NCBI RefSeq assembly: GCF_022347765.1
Contig: NZ_JAKRFZ010000011.1
Location: forward strand, 1 to 64,000
Length of the DNA stretch: 64,000 nt
Origin: Pseudoalteromonas sp. OOF1S-7
Lineage (GTDB): Bacteria; Pseudomonadota; Gammaproteobacteria; Enterobacterales; Alteromonadaceae
Direction: 5' to 3'
The position numbers were made by a program, and so were the translations under genes. Of the stretch, positions 36,554-46,167 are shown piece by piece. The notes beneath the pieces are model-generated. The model was not told where the DNA came from, did no database searches, and worked only from the letters and a program-made list of their open reading frames with translations. The first letter of the stretch is position 1, and the number at the start of each line of letters is the position of its first letter.

Positions 36554-38773
36554 TTGAATATTTACAAATTACTTCCATTTGTTCCTGTGATGTATGTTTT
36601 GAGCGCTTGTTCTGTGGAAGACCCCTACGAAACTGGCCCGACACAAGCACAGCAACAAGAACAGCAAAAGCAACAAGAACAGGAACAGCAAGACCAAAAA
36701 CGCGGTTTAAACCTGCAACTTCAGGGGTCAGACAATGCCGTCCTGGCTGATGTCAGCGTACAATTGTCGGGCAACCAGTATCGCACGGATCAGCAGGGCC
36801 AGCTTACTGTGGCGGACCTAAACACGGGCATGGTGACCCTCACCCTGACCAAACCCGGCTATGAACGCGCAGTGGTCACCATCAATAGTCGTGACTATCA
36901 GGAGAATCCGCTGGCCATCCAGCTAAAGCGGATCAGTGCCAGCAGCAGTGAGCTGATGTTTGGCGGGGACACCATGTTTGGTCGTCGCTATATGGACCCT
37001 TCCTTAACAACTATGAGTAATCTGTTGCCAGATGTCGAAGAAGCCCTGATCAGGCCTGGAAACGCAGCCAGCAGTGCCATAGCTCTGACACAATTCGTCA
37101 AACCTATTATGGCCAGCGCAGACTTTGCATCGGTAAACCTCGAATCTCCGGTCCTGGCGACACCGACCACAGTGCATCCGAGCAAAGAATTCGCTTTTTT
37201 CTCATTGCCAGACACCTTACAGGGCTTGACGGAGATTGGCATCGACTATGTCGCGCTTGGCAACAATCACGTGTTTGACTATCAGCAGCAGGGACTGGAA
37301 GACACACTACAATTTGTCGAGCAGGCGGGCTTCAGTCACAGTGGTGCCGGAAACAACACAGCTGAAGCTTATGCTCCCCGTTTGGTTGAAGTGGGCAATA
37401 CCACATTAGGACTGGTTTCGGCGACTTCCATTACCGGAGAAGACCATCTTGTCACGTATATCGCTACCACTGACAAGGGAGGCGCTGCCGACCTGACCGA
37501 CAGCACGGCGCTCAGATCCGCCGTAGAGCAGGCCAGAGACACCAGTGATTATGCTGTTGTGCAACTACATGGCGGTGATGAATACTCCTACGCCCCAACT
37601 CGCTATATTGACAATCGATTCGAATTTGTCAGTCGCCGAGAGCCGGATCTGATGATCGCCCACCACCCCCACGTAGCTCAGGGCTTTGCACTTTATAATG
37701 GCGTTCCCGCCTTGCTCGGATTAGGCAACTTTGTCTTTGAGCAAAATCGTCATGAAACCTTGCTGGGTGTTGCTGTCTCTGTACGTATCGACCCGACAAA
37801 AGCACCTAAAACACAATCAGCCAGAGCCTACCCGGTATACCTGGAAGACTATCAGCCCAAACTGGTTGGTGGGTTTTTAAGTGACTACCTGATCCGCCGG
37901 CTGGCCGAATTCTCTGGCTCTGAGGTTGTGATTGTTCCGGGACCAGGCTATGGCGATGTTTATTTTCAGCAGGCACCGGTCGCACAGGAGATTGAATCTG
38001 TCACCCTGACTTTACCTGCGGGTGAGCACATTATTGATCTGCGTGAATATGCCCCCAGCCATGCCTTTGTGAGTAAAATCAGCAGCGCAGGTAGCCCTCA
38101 GATGACCCTTGGCCGGGACTTGATGTGGTTTGGTGATTTTGAAGACTGGGATAATGATGACGAAACAAATGAAGTGACCCGGTGGGAGCATGAAAGTGAC
38201 GACATCACCCCCTGCCTGACAGGCGCGATGCGTGGATTGCAGGGCATGTGCCTGTCACGCACCCAATTTAATAATCGCCCACTTCGCATGCCCTTTAAAC
38301 AAACATTGCGGACTATGCCTGTCACACCTGCCGAATCCACACTCAAGGCCTATCATGACATGAGCCTGTATGGTTACGCTAAGGGTGACAACGCAGGAAA
38401 CTTGAGTGCAGAGCTGACCATAGTAACCGCCGAAGACAACCTGGAGTTTTCCGCTACAGAAGTCAGCCTGATTGAGTCAGGAAGCTACGACTGGCAAACT
38501 TTCCGTCATGATATTACCCTGCCAGATGATAGCCAGACTCTGGGGCCAGAACAACTGCCAGCGCGCGCGGTAAAATTGGCATTCAAGCAGGCACCGCCAG
38601 AGAAAGGTGAAGCGACACTCATGCTGGACCAACTTGCATTGATCTCGTGGCAAAAACCTCTTAGTCTCAACAATGGGTTATGGCAGGCAGAGCGCATGCA
38701 TGGTATGGACTTTCTCGCCTTGCAGACGGGTAACTCAGTCACACTGACATTGCATTTTTCTGCTTACAACTAA
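36554..38773 (+). CDS. CapA/PgsA-like lipoprotein of the polymer locus
   Basis: A 739-residue protein starting at TTG with AAGGGG five bases before it; the signal ends in a lipobox (VLSAC, cysteine ~19). A Gln/Glu-rich linker (about 33-49) and a small beta-sandwich (about 50-128) precede the CapA-type metallophosphatase-like domain (about 133-420). Motifs there are MFGGDTMFGR, NLESPV, LGNNHVFDYQQQG, LHGGDEYSY and IAHHPHVAQG, the metal-binding set of PGA_cap proteins. A jelly-roll-like C-terminus (about 480-739) follows. In Bacillus, CapA/PgsA helps elongate or export poly-gamma-glutamate. Here it opens a seven-gene operon, 26 bases before the sensor gene. The extra N- and C-terminal domains make it about twice the usual size. 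Confidence 0.82.
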   Translation: MNIYKLLPFVPVMYVLSACSVEDPYETGPTQAQQQEQQKQQEQEQQDQKRGLNLQLQGSDNAVLADVSVQLSGNQYRTDQQGQLTVADLNTGMVTLTLTKPGYERAVVTINSRDYQENPLAIQLKRISASSSELMFGGDTMFGRRYMDPSLTTMSNLLPDVEEALIRPGNAASSAIALTQFVKPIMASADFASVNLESPVLATPTTVHPSKEFAFFSLPDTLQGLTEIGIDYVALGNNHVFDYQQQGLEDTLQFVEQAGFSHSGAGNNTAEAYAPRLVEVGNTTLGLVSATSITGEDHLVTYIATTDKGGAADLTDSTALRSAVEQARDTSDYAVVQLHGGDEYSYAPTRYIDNRFEFVSRREPDLMIAHHPHVAQGFALYNGVPALLGLGNFVFEQNRHETLLGVAVSVRIDPTKAPKTQSARAYPVYLEDYQPKLVGGFLSDYLIRRLAEFSGSEVVIVPGPGYGDVYFQQAPVAQEIESVTLTLPAGEHIIDLREYAPSHAFVSKISSAGSPQMTLGRDLMWFGDFEDWDNDDETNEVTRWEHESDDITPCLTGAMRGLQGMCLSRTQFNNRPLRMPFKQTLRTMPVTPAESTLKAYHDMSLYGYAKGDNAGNLSAELTIVTAEDNLEFSATEVSLIESGSYDWQTFRHDITLPDDSQTLGPEQLPARAVKLAFKQAPPEKGEATLMLDQLALISWQKPLSLNNGLWQAERMHGMDFLALQTGNSVTLTLHFSAYN

Positions 38774-38799
38774 TGTAACCATACTAATTCGGGGGGCAT

Positions 38800-40770
38800 G
38801 TGTCGCTCAAGCAACAAGTATTTATGATCAAGCGGCAAAAACCGTTCTGGTCGATTTTACTGCTATTTTTGGTGGTGCTGGTGATTGCCGTACACGGTTC
38901 TTTTACGCGTCTGAATGCCTACGTATATAGCCAGTTTAACCACCTGTTTGAGCAGCAAAGCAGTGATATCGTGGTAATTGAGTCTGAAAATCTGCAACAT
39001 CAGCAGTCAGACCTGATCAGCCAGTTGCTTCAACATGATGTTGAAGCCATCGTCGTGCTATCCGATGTTGTGTCAAAGCAAAGCATGTCCTTTGCCAATG
39101 TATACTTTCCTTTTGCCGATCCGCGCTATTGCCTGCCAGCTGTTCAATCCTGGCTGGGCTATAATATGGTACTTGGCAAACCGGCATCTCAATGCCAGAA
39201 TGTTTGGGAAAGTATCTATGGGCCACAACACCTCAACACCGGCAAGCTGATCAACTTCGCACTGGCGCCCAGTGCCCTGCCTAAATTTTCGAGTACCCGA
39301 TTACTTGAAGAGGACGTGCTGCTCAGTCAGCTTGCAGGCAAAGTTGTCTTAATCGCCCAGCAACAATTGGGCTTTAGCGTTCCGCTGCGTGCCCCGAAAT
39401 TGCAAGGTGCCAATAACCCCGTCTACCTGCATGCCTATGTTGCAGATAGCCTGGCCAAATCACAACTGGTGACGCGTCTGGTGCAGTGGCAGTCTGTCGC
39501 GTTACAGCTGAGCTTGCTGGCACTGTTGCTGATCATTTACCAGAAAAATACGCTAACCCTGAGCGTCATTATTGCTGTCGGCCTATCTGTCATCGGCTTG
39601 TTGAGCAGTTATATAGTCATGCTGATGGCTCATTATCTGCTGCCAATTGGCCAGTTGCTGGTGATCAATGTGATGACCATGTTGTGGGTGTTTTTCTCGC
39701 GAAAATGGCTTGAAGAGAACGAACTACTAGAGCTGATTGCCAATGTCCACCAGCGCATGATGGGACGCTACCTGCCGCGCTCAATCAGCACCGAGAGCAC
39801 CCCGTGGGATGCCATTATTACCCTGGTAAATCAGCAACTTGCACTAAACCGCTCTATTTTTCTCGCACGCCTGGAAGGGGATCACCGGCTTGAAGAGATC
39901 CGAGCTATAAACTGCAATATCGAAGACATCCTGGAACAGCGCAGAGACTACCAGCGTCCACCCTATTCCGATGCCATTAAAGCATTTGGCGCAGTGCACA
40001 CCGCCCGACCCTTCTTCACCGGTCTTCAGGAGCTGGAGCGTCAATTTGTCGTACCTTTGATGTATGCTGGCGACATTCGGGGATTCTGGGCCATGACGGT
40101 GATCCCCAATGAGCAATTCGATGAAAAAGCCTTCATCAAAAATGTCAATCGCTTTGCGAGCCAGATTGGTGAGCTGTTATTCCACTACAGAATGCTGCAA
40201 ACCCAACAACGTGCATCTCTTAGTCCATTAACCCGGGCATTGACGCTCACACTTGAAAAACCCCTGAGCCAGAAAGTAAAAGCTGCCATCGGCGAAATGG
40301 AGCAAAAGCTGTCTACGCTGGAGCAGGTCTTTAATCAGATCCGCACTGCAGCGGTGCTATTTAACCTGTTTGGTCAGGTAGTGCAGACCAACCAGCCGCT
40401 GGAACAGCTGGCTAAAAAGCATCACCTGGCGTTGTTCGAAATGACAGCCCTGGACCTGCTTGACAAAATCACCGTCATGTCAAAAGAAAAGCTTAAAGGC
40501 AAGCTGCGCTATCTGACCCTGCAACAGGGTGAGCTGTTTCTGCCAGCCACGCTCGGCAAAGATACCTATATTCTGAACATTCGCTCCATCTCTGCCAACC
40601 AGGTCAGCAGCACCATAGGCGAGCCCTTTTCGGTGGCCGGGATCCTATTTGAATTTATCGACATCACTACCTTGCTACAACAACTGGAAGATCCGCAAGC
40701 ATTGTTGAACCAGCTAACGTCGGCCTCCCCCGACAACGATGAAGATAGCAATGAGGAGCACACGCTGTAA
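38800..40770 (+). CDS. CHASE2-like/GAF/PAS membrane sensor without output domain
   Basis: A 656-residue membrane protein; GTG start with a G-run site. Layout: TM1 (about 16-33), an extracytoplasmic domain (about 35-225) with the CHASE2-like opening SSDIVVIESENLQHQQ, three TM helices (about 228-305), a GAF-like domain (about 325-465; QFVVPLMYAGDIRGFWAMTV) and a PAS-like domain (about 490-630; QIRTAAVLFNLFGQVVQTNQ; VAGILFEFIDITTL). No kinase, cyclase or EAL part follows. CHASE2 proteins normally signal to such outputs, so this may be a regulatory subunit of the synthase. The stop shares a base with the next ATG. Confidence 0.65.
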   Translation: MSLKQQVFMIKRQKPFWSILLLFLVVLVIAVHGSFTRLNAYVYSQFNHLFEQQSSDIVVIESENLQHQQSDLISQLLQHDVEAIVVLSDVVSKQSMSFANVYFPFADPRYCLPAVQSWLGYNMVLGKPASQCQNVWESIYGPQHLNTGKLINFALAPSALPKFSSTRLLEEDVLLSQLAGKVVLIAQQQLGFSVPLRAPKLQGANNPVYLHAYVADSLAKSQLVTRLVQWQSVALQLSLLALLLIIYQKNTLTLSVIIAVGLSVIGLLSSYIVMLMAHYLLPIGQLLVINVMTMLWVFFSRKWLEENELLELIANVHQRMMGRYLPRSISTESTPWDAIITLVNQQLALNRSIFLARLEGDHRLEEIRAINCNIEDILEQRRDYQRPPYSDAIKAFGAVHTARPFFTGLQELERQFVVPLMYAGDIRGFWAMTVIPNEQFDEKAFIKNVNRFASQIGELLFHYRMLQTQQRASLSPLTRALTLTLEKPLSQKVKAAIGEMEQKLSTLEQVFNQIRTAAVLFNLFGQVVQTNQPLEQLAKKHHLALFEMTALDLLDKITVMSKEKLKGKLRYLTLQQGELFLPATLGKDTYILNIRSISANQVSSTIGEPFSVAGILFEFIDITTLLQQLEDPQALLNQLTSASPDNDEDSNEEHTL

Positions 40771-43700
40771 TGGATTGGGTGTTACCACTTTTTCCGGATG
40801 GAAGCGGGCTTGGCCAGTCGGTTATCACCACAGTTTGGGTTGGGATAGCCGTGGTATGCTTGCTGAATTTGCGCTTTGGCTTTCCGCTCACAGGTCTGGT
40901 AGTACCGGGCTACCTGGTACCCTTGTTGATTGTCAGCCCGGTTTCTGCCATGGTCATTTTGATAGAAGCCATTGTCGTCTATGTACTCATGCGTTTCAGC
41001 GCCAAAATGGTGATGGAACGACTGGGCTACGCGGAAATGTTTGGCCGGGATCGTTTCTTTGCCATTATTCTGATCAGTATTCTGGTCAGGGTGGTGATGG
41101 ACATCCTGTTCTGGCCACAGATTGGTCAGTTATTGGCGCTGTGGGACATCACCTTTGATTACGCAGGACAACTGTATAGTCTCGGCCTGGTGATCATTGC
41201 CCTGACTGCCAACGTGATGTGGAATGGTGGTTTCCGCTATGGTATGCGAGTAACGCTGGTCCAGCTTGCGATTACCTTTATATTGGTACGCTTTGTCCTG
41301 ATGCCGTTTACCAATTTCAGTATTGCTAACCTCGCCATCATGTATGAAGCCGTTGCGGCCTCCATACTGGCAGCCCCCAAGGCTTATATCATTCTGGTGA
41401 TCACGGCCTTTTTGGCCTCCCGGGCTAATATCCGCTACGGCTGGGAGTTCAATGGCATCATGCTTCCGGCATTGCTGGCCCTACAGCTGATGCAGCCCAG
41501 CAAGTTGCTCACCACGATTATCGAAACCACCGTGATCTTGTCGCTCGGTGCCATATTGCTCAATTTGACCCGCCTAAAACACGCTAACTTTGAAGGCGCG
41601 CGGCTATTATTGTTGTTTTTCAATATCGGTTTTATCTACAAACTCACCCTAAATTACTTTGTGGTTGATTATTTCCCGACTCTCAAAGCCACAGACACAT
41701 TTGCCTTTGGCTATATGCTATCCACTTTGCTGGCACTCAAGATTTATCAGAAAAATGCCCTGGGCCTGGTACTGCGGGCGACTTTCCAGACTTCCATGGT
41801 TGGCGGTCTGCTGGCGTTTGGCATCGGCTTCGCCATCATGTTTGTGCCATCTCTGATCCAAGCTCCGACACAACCAGCCACCGTAGATGAAGCCCAGAGT
41901 GCACCTCTGAGCCATCATGTAAGTGAATACAAAAGCTATCTGTATACAGCGCGATACGATTTACTGAATCTCAGCCACTACCAGCAAGCACAACAATTGC
42001 AGCGCTTCAAAGGAGCGATTCGATTGCTGAGTGAAAACCGCCAGGACTCAGACACACAGCATCGTGCCGCCCAGGTGCTGGCCGAATTAGGCTTTGTGCT
42101 TATTGATAACCCGGCCACTTTGGTCATCAAAGACACTCAGACAACCCATCCTAGAGGATTTTTTGCCCTGGCCAAGTCTCCTGTACGAGCGCACATAGTA
42201 ACCGTACCTTATCCCACGAGTGAACGTCTGGCCGGCGATGCCGCAGGGCAACTTTTCGCCATCTTAGGCAGCAGGGCACTGGCACTCGGGACCCGGGTCA
42301 CGCCATCGGTAGCCAGCCAACAAACGCGCCCCCAAAGCGCGTATTACCAAGCTTTTATTGCGGCGCTGAACACCGATGAAGTACTTCAGCTACGAGCCAT
42401 AAACCAATATACCCGACCTCAGCTCAAACTTATGCGCTTTTCAGATCAAAGCCAGTTTTGGATTTACAATCAACTGCCTGAATCGCTGTCACAACGCCAG
42501 CTCACACGATTGCTTGGGTTTGAACGCAGCCAGTTTGGCCTGCTCAGTGAGGACAACCTGCCCTATCCAGGTTATCAGGGCACCATGCTGGAAACTTTTT
42601 TTGACAATCTGAGTTACTCCACGCTGCTGTCACACACTGCACGAAGTAACGCCAACGCGCCACAATATCCCGTCGAGCAGCTGAGCTTACCACTCGACGA
42701 GCTGGTCACCCAGTTTTCTCAACATATCAGTGCTAAGGGCAGCGGCCATTTTCGTATGCTCGAAAAAAATGAGGCGGCACTGTGGGAATACGAAGTGCTT
42801 GAACCACTATTTAAACTCTCCCACGAGCTACGCTCGCGAACACTCAGTGAAAACGACTTCAATCGCCTGGAACAACTTAATCGACTTGCTAATATGGTTG
42901 GCTATCGCCTGCAACTGGTCATTAATAACGCCCATCGTCTGGTGATCATTAGTCCTTTACCTGAAGTAAACTATTATCAACAGGGTCAGGGCTTTTATGT
43001 TATCAACCTCAATTCAACCCAGCCGTTGACCATTCAGGTACCCCGACCCCTGTTCGAGAGTAATACACTGCAGTTTGCAACAGACCTGTTCCAGGCTAGC
43101 GGGGCACGAGCATTGCTGATTGCCGGTGCTCACCCTTATGCCAGTGAAGAAGCAAATGTGATGGCACCCACCAACACTCGGACACTCTATAATGTGGTAC
43201 ACCAAAGTGCGGTACGTCATAATCCGGGCATGCCCGTGTTAAGCTTGCAGGTACGCAGCCACAGCGCACCGTCACAGATCCGCCCAAGCGCCCTTGCCTA
43301 TCAATTTACTCAGCCTGACTTTCGTCATACTTCCACTATTAATGCACTACTCAAAGCCATGACGCGACTGGGCATCTCAGTCGAGAAAGTATCTGGCCAG
43401 ATCACCACGCGGGGGCTCGAGATTGGCTCATCTCCGCAGTCAGGCTATCGTCTGTTCAGTCCCGATAGTGAACTGGCCACTCTGTGGCTGGCATCAGATT
43501 TTAAACAGCACTATGCAGTCTCCGAACAAGCGCTGCAGGAAAGGTTACTCGCTGTATCCGCTTTGCCCCGGTTTATGCCACTACGCCTTGCGGCAACCGG
43601 ACCGGATGACTGGGAGGGGCTATCAGACGAGCAAATGCAAAGGCTCGAAAAGGCCATAGATCGCTACGCACAAACCCAACATCTGCCCTGGTTAAGCGCA

Positions 43701-43883
43701 CTTTGTGATGAGCTGCCGCGCTGCCGGTTGCAGGCTATCCGCCTGTCTGACAACCAATTGCTCGGCTTGCAAGTGCAACTGGTAGGCAAAACCGCAGCCG
43801 TATACCTAGCTCAGCGCAATCGGCTGATCACGCGCGAGACAATTGAAATCATGATACAAGGGGGGCCGAATGTACTGGATTAA
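40770..43883 (+). CDS. Membrane protein with two CapC/PgsC units and a large soluble region
   Basis: A 1037-residue protein. Residues 1-365 are membrane helices holding two CapC-like units: NLRFGFPLTGLVVPGYL at 33-49 and NIRYGWEFNGIMLPALL at 220-236 align residue by residue; the first is the PgsC signature. CapC is normally about 150 residues and pairs with CapB. The soluble part (366-1037) contains two segments (about 471-550 and 752-900) that resemble each other and the secreted protein encoded at 46157 (shared V-P, L-F, R-A-L and G-x-H spacing), but with most polar catalytic residues lost. So it looks like a fused double CapC with two inactive hydrolase-like modules. The ATG overlaps the previous stop (TAATG). 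Confidence 0.78.
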   Translation: MDWVLPLFPDGSGLGQSVITTVWVGIAVVCLLNLRFGFPLTGLVVPGYLVPLLIVSPVSAMVILIEAIVVYVLMRFSAKMVMERLGYAEMFGRDRFFAIILISILVRVVMDILFWPQIGQLLALWDITFDYAGQLYSLGLVIIALTANVMWNGGFRYGMRVTLVQLAITFILVRFVLMPFTNFSIANLAIMYEAVAASILAAPKAYIILVITAFLASRANIRYGWEFNGIMLPALLALQLMQPSKLLTTIIETTVILSLGAILLNLTRLKHANFEGARLLLLFFNIGFIYKLTLNYFVVDYFPTLKATDTFAFGYMLSTLLALKIYQKNALGLVLRATFQTSMVGGLLAFGIGFAIMFVPSLIQAPTQPATVDEAQSAPLSHHVSEYKSYLYTARYDLLNLSHYQQAQQLQRFKGAIRLLSENRQDSDTQHRAAQVLAELGFVLIDNPATLVIKDTQTTHPRGFFALAKSPVRAHIVTVPYPTSERLAGDAAGQLFAILGSRALALGTRVTPSVASQQTRPQSAYYQAFIAALNTDEVLQLRAINQYTRPQLKLMRFSDQSQFWIYNQLPESLSQRQLTRLLGFERSQFGLLSEDNLPYPGYQGTMLETFFDNLSYSTLLSHTARSNANAPQYPVEQLSLPLDELVTQFSQHISAKGSGHFRMLEKNEAALWEYEVLEPLFKLSHELRSRTLSENDFNRLEQLNRLANMVGYRLQLVINNAHRLVIISPLPEVNYYQQGQGFYVINLNSTQPLTIQVPRPLFESNTLQFATDLFQASGARALLIAGAHPYASEEANVMAPTNTRTLYNVVHQSAVRHNPGMPVLSLQVRSHSAPSQIRPSALAYQFTQPDFRHTSTINALLKAMTRLGISVEKVSGQITTRGLEIGSSPQSGYRLFSPDSELATLWLASDFKQHYAVSEQALQERLLAVSALPRFMPLRLAATGPDDWEGLSDEQMQRLEKAIDRYAQTQHLPWLSALCDELPRCRLQAIRLSDNQLLGLQVQLVGKTAAVYLAQRNRLITRETIEIMIQGGPNVLD

Positions 43884-46167
43884 ACGTGTCCTGCAAGCCC
43901 TGCTGCTGGTCCTCTTACTGCTAGCAGGATACCGTGTTGCACTACATTTTTATGTCTGGCTAAATTCAGCGGAGCGCATTGCAGCACGCAGTGAAGAAGA
44001 AACCCGTTCTGTGGTGCACTGGCTAAGCCCGGATCGTCCCCTCATTTTTACATTCCCCACTTCAAGGACCGTTGCTATCCGGGTGTTGTCGAATGCTATT
44101 TTTGCCAGCCACACCGTGTTTGACCGGCCGATCAATTATGCCATTGAGTATCGCTTACTGGATAGTCAGGATAACGAACTGGAAAAGCATATCTACCACC
44201 ATGCCTCCAAGCTTGCGCTGGAAGAAGGTCAGCAGCAGGTTAAACAACTGATTGAAGACAGGCAGGCGCTGGCCGTCACATCCGGACAGTCGTTTTATGT
44301 CGACTGGCAACAGTTAACCCGTGCCAGTAAAATCTCGTTGCGGCTAATCCCGGAAGAGCCGAGTCTGCGTGGCGTCGTTGTGCGTATTCATGGTAAAACC
44401 CCCACCAATGCGGACGATGTCACCCGCACCTGGCTGAAGCTGCCCGAGCAGTGGCGGGAGCGGATGACTGGCTACCATACGCTGGGAGATAGCGGTTTGC
44501 AGCCTCAGCAAATTGCCAATGCTGTCTCTTACGATTGGCGTAAACTCGCACCACAGGGGATCCCGGGTATCGACTTTGACGCCGATATTCTCTACGAGTC
44601 TCTGCCCTATAACGTGATCACCTATGATTTTTCTGCAGAGCAGTTTGATTTGGATGGATACTATACCCGGCCGGACCTGTCTGCTTCAGTTCGCCTGACC
44701 AGCACGGGCAGTTTAAGTGTACAAACGCAGGGGAACGTCAAAGATTTGCAACTGATCTGGCACGACCTCACACAGCACCAGGCGCCGCTGACACTGAGCC
44801 TGATCGAGACTGATGACCCAACGCGTTTTCTGCTACCTGACCTGCAACCCGGGCTATTGGTGGTCCGCTCCCGCTCTGAGATGATCACCACCTGGCGCGA
44901 CGAGCAGGATCAGGTCATTGCCCCTTTACACAGCTATTACTATCAGCTTGATGAGACCAGTCAGGTCGAATACACAGTACAAGGCGGCAGTGATATCCAG
45001 CTGGATATGCGAGGCCCGGCCGACAGCACCATGCAGCTCAGTATTTATGATAGCCAGCAGCAATTATTGCGCACAGAGACCCTGATCCTGTCGGGTATGA
45101 GCAGTGGATTTGATCGTTTAATTACCCCCGAAACCCGACGAGAAGTCATTACCGATAGCGAAAAGCGCTTTGTGCGCCTGAGCCCGCAGGCACACCGAGT
45201 CACGCTTAGCAGCTCCAGCCCGATAGCCGTAAAACTGCAAAGCCGGCACGGTACAATGCATCATCAGAATTATGTGTGCGCCACCTTGTGCGATGCACCA
45301 CAAACCGGATTTACTGAGGTAGGCGCCTGGTTCAGTCAAAGCGCCGACAATGAATTTGATTTTATTGAACAGCAAAAGATCCTTAAAGTGCGCCTGTTCA
45401 GTGCGCCACCACCGCTTGAGGAGAAACAAACGGGCTACTTGTCTCAAGCGCTGTTTGTACGCCTGCCGGTATCCAATACCGCGCTGGTTTACAGTCCGCC
45501 CAAGTACTTTGCCCCACCGCAGCCCCCAGCGCCGTTTCAGTATGCGCCGCTGACCAGATTAGCGACATTGCACCGTGCTCAGCGCAGCATACAGCACTCC
45601 GGGGCTTTGACAGCGCCCATTCCCAGGGTCATAACCCTCAGTGATAACGGGATCCGCTACACCGAGCAGGACATCAAGCAGCTTAATACTCTGCCCGATT
45701 TATCGGACCCGTCTTCGCGGCACTTTATCAATCTGGGCGAGCCGCGTGACTACTGGAAAGTGCGTTTGTTTCAGCTAAAACCGGGCCAAATCCTGAAGCA
45801 AGACTACCGGGGTAAAGGCAAACCGATGGCGATTGTGATCAAACCGTTTACCCGAGGTACACAGTCGGCAGATCCGCTTCTCATCCAGACCCAGCTGGAT
45901 GGTCGTTTCAGCCAAAGTGTCACCGATGAGTACAGTATTGCCCGCAAGCGCTATGCGCTGGCCCCCGAGCATGGGCTACCTGCATTTTTACTGCACCCGA
46001 AAAACCCGGCGCTGACAGCCTACCCATCTGTTACGCTGACAATCGGGTCGGATATTGAAGCGTTAGACCAGCTGAGTGTGTCCACTGAGCAGACCCTGTG
46101 GTTTGCCCTGCTGGAAGAATATGCAACACCACCTCCCCAACCACAATGGTGGCAACATGAATATTAA
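43870..46167 (+). CDS. Membrane-anchored periplasmic protein of the polymer locus
   Basis: A 765-residue protein with one N-terminal transmembrane helix (about 5-24) and a ~740-residue periplasmic part made mainly of beta-strands (VAIRVLSNAIFASHTVFDRP; RFVRLSPQAHRVTLSSSSPI). A Cys pair (YVCATLC) may form a disulfide. No enzyme motif is visible. It overlaps the CapC gene by 14 bases and the next gene by 11. By position and topology it could join the inner-membrane synthase to the outer-membrane partner, as BcsB does for cellulose; this is a guess from layout. I know no family. Confidence 0.6.
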   Translation: MYWIKRVLQALLLVLLLLAGYRVALHFYVWLNSAERIAARSEEETRSVVHWLSPDRPLIFTFPTSRTVAIRVLSNAIFASHTVFDRPINYAIEYRLLDSQDNELEKHIYHHASKLALEEGQQQVKQLIEDRQALAVTSGQSFYVDWQQLTRASKISLRLIPEEPSLRGVVVRIHGKTPTNADDVTRTWLKLPEQWRERMTGYHTLGDSGLQPQQIANAVSYDWRKLAPQGIPGIDFDADILYESLPYNVITYDFSAEQFDLDGYYTRPDLSASVRLTSTGSLSVQTQGNVKDLQLIWHDLTQHQAPLTLSLIETDDPTRFLLPDLQPGLLVVRSRSEMITTWRDEQDQVIAPLHSYYYQLDETSQVEYTVQGGSDIQLDMRGPADSTMQLSIYDSQQQLLRTETLILSGMSSGFDRLITPETRREVITDSEKRFVRLSPQAHRVTLSSSSPIAVKLQSRHGTMHHQNYVCATLCDAPQTGFTEVGAWFSQSADNEFDFIEQQKILKVRLFSAPPPLEEKQTGYLSQALFVRLPVSNTALVYSPPKYFAPPQPPAPFQYAPLTRLATLHRAQRSIQHSGALTAPIPRVITLSDNGIRYTEQDIKQLNTLPDLSDPSSRHFINLGEPRDYWKVRLFQLKPGQILKQDYRGKGKPMAIVIKPFTRGTQSADPLLIQTQLDGRFSQSVTDEYSIARKRYALAPEHGLPAFLLHPKNPALTAYPSVTLTIGSDIEALDQLSVSTEQTLWFALLEEYATPPPQPQWWQHEY

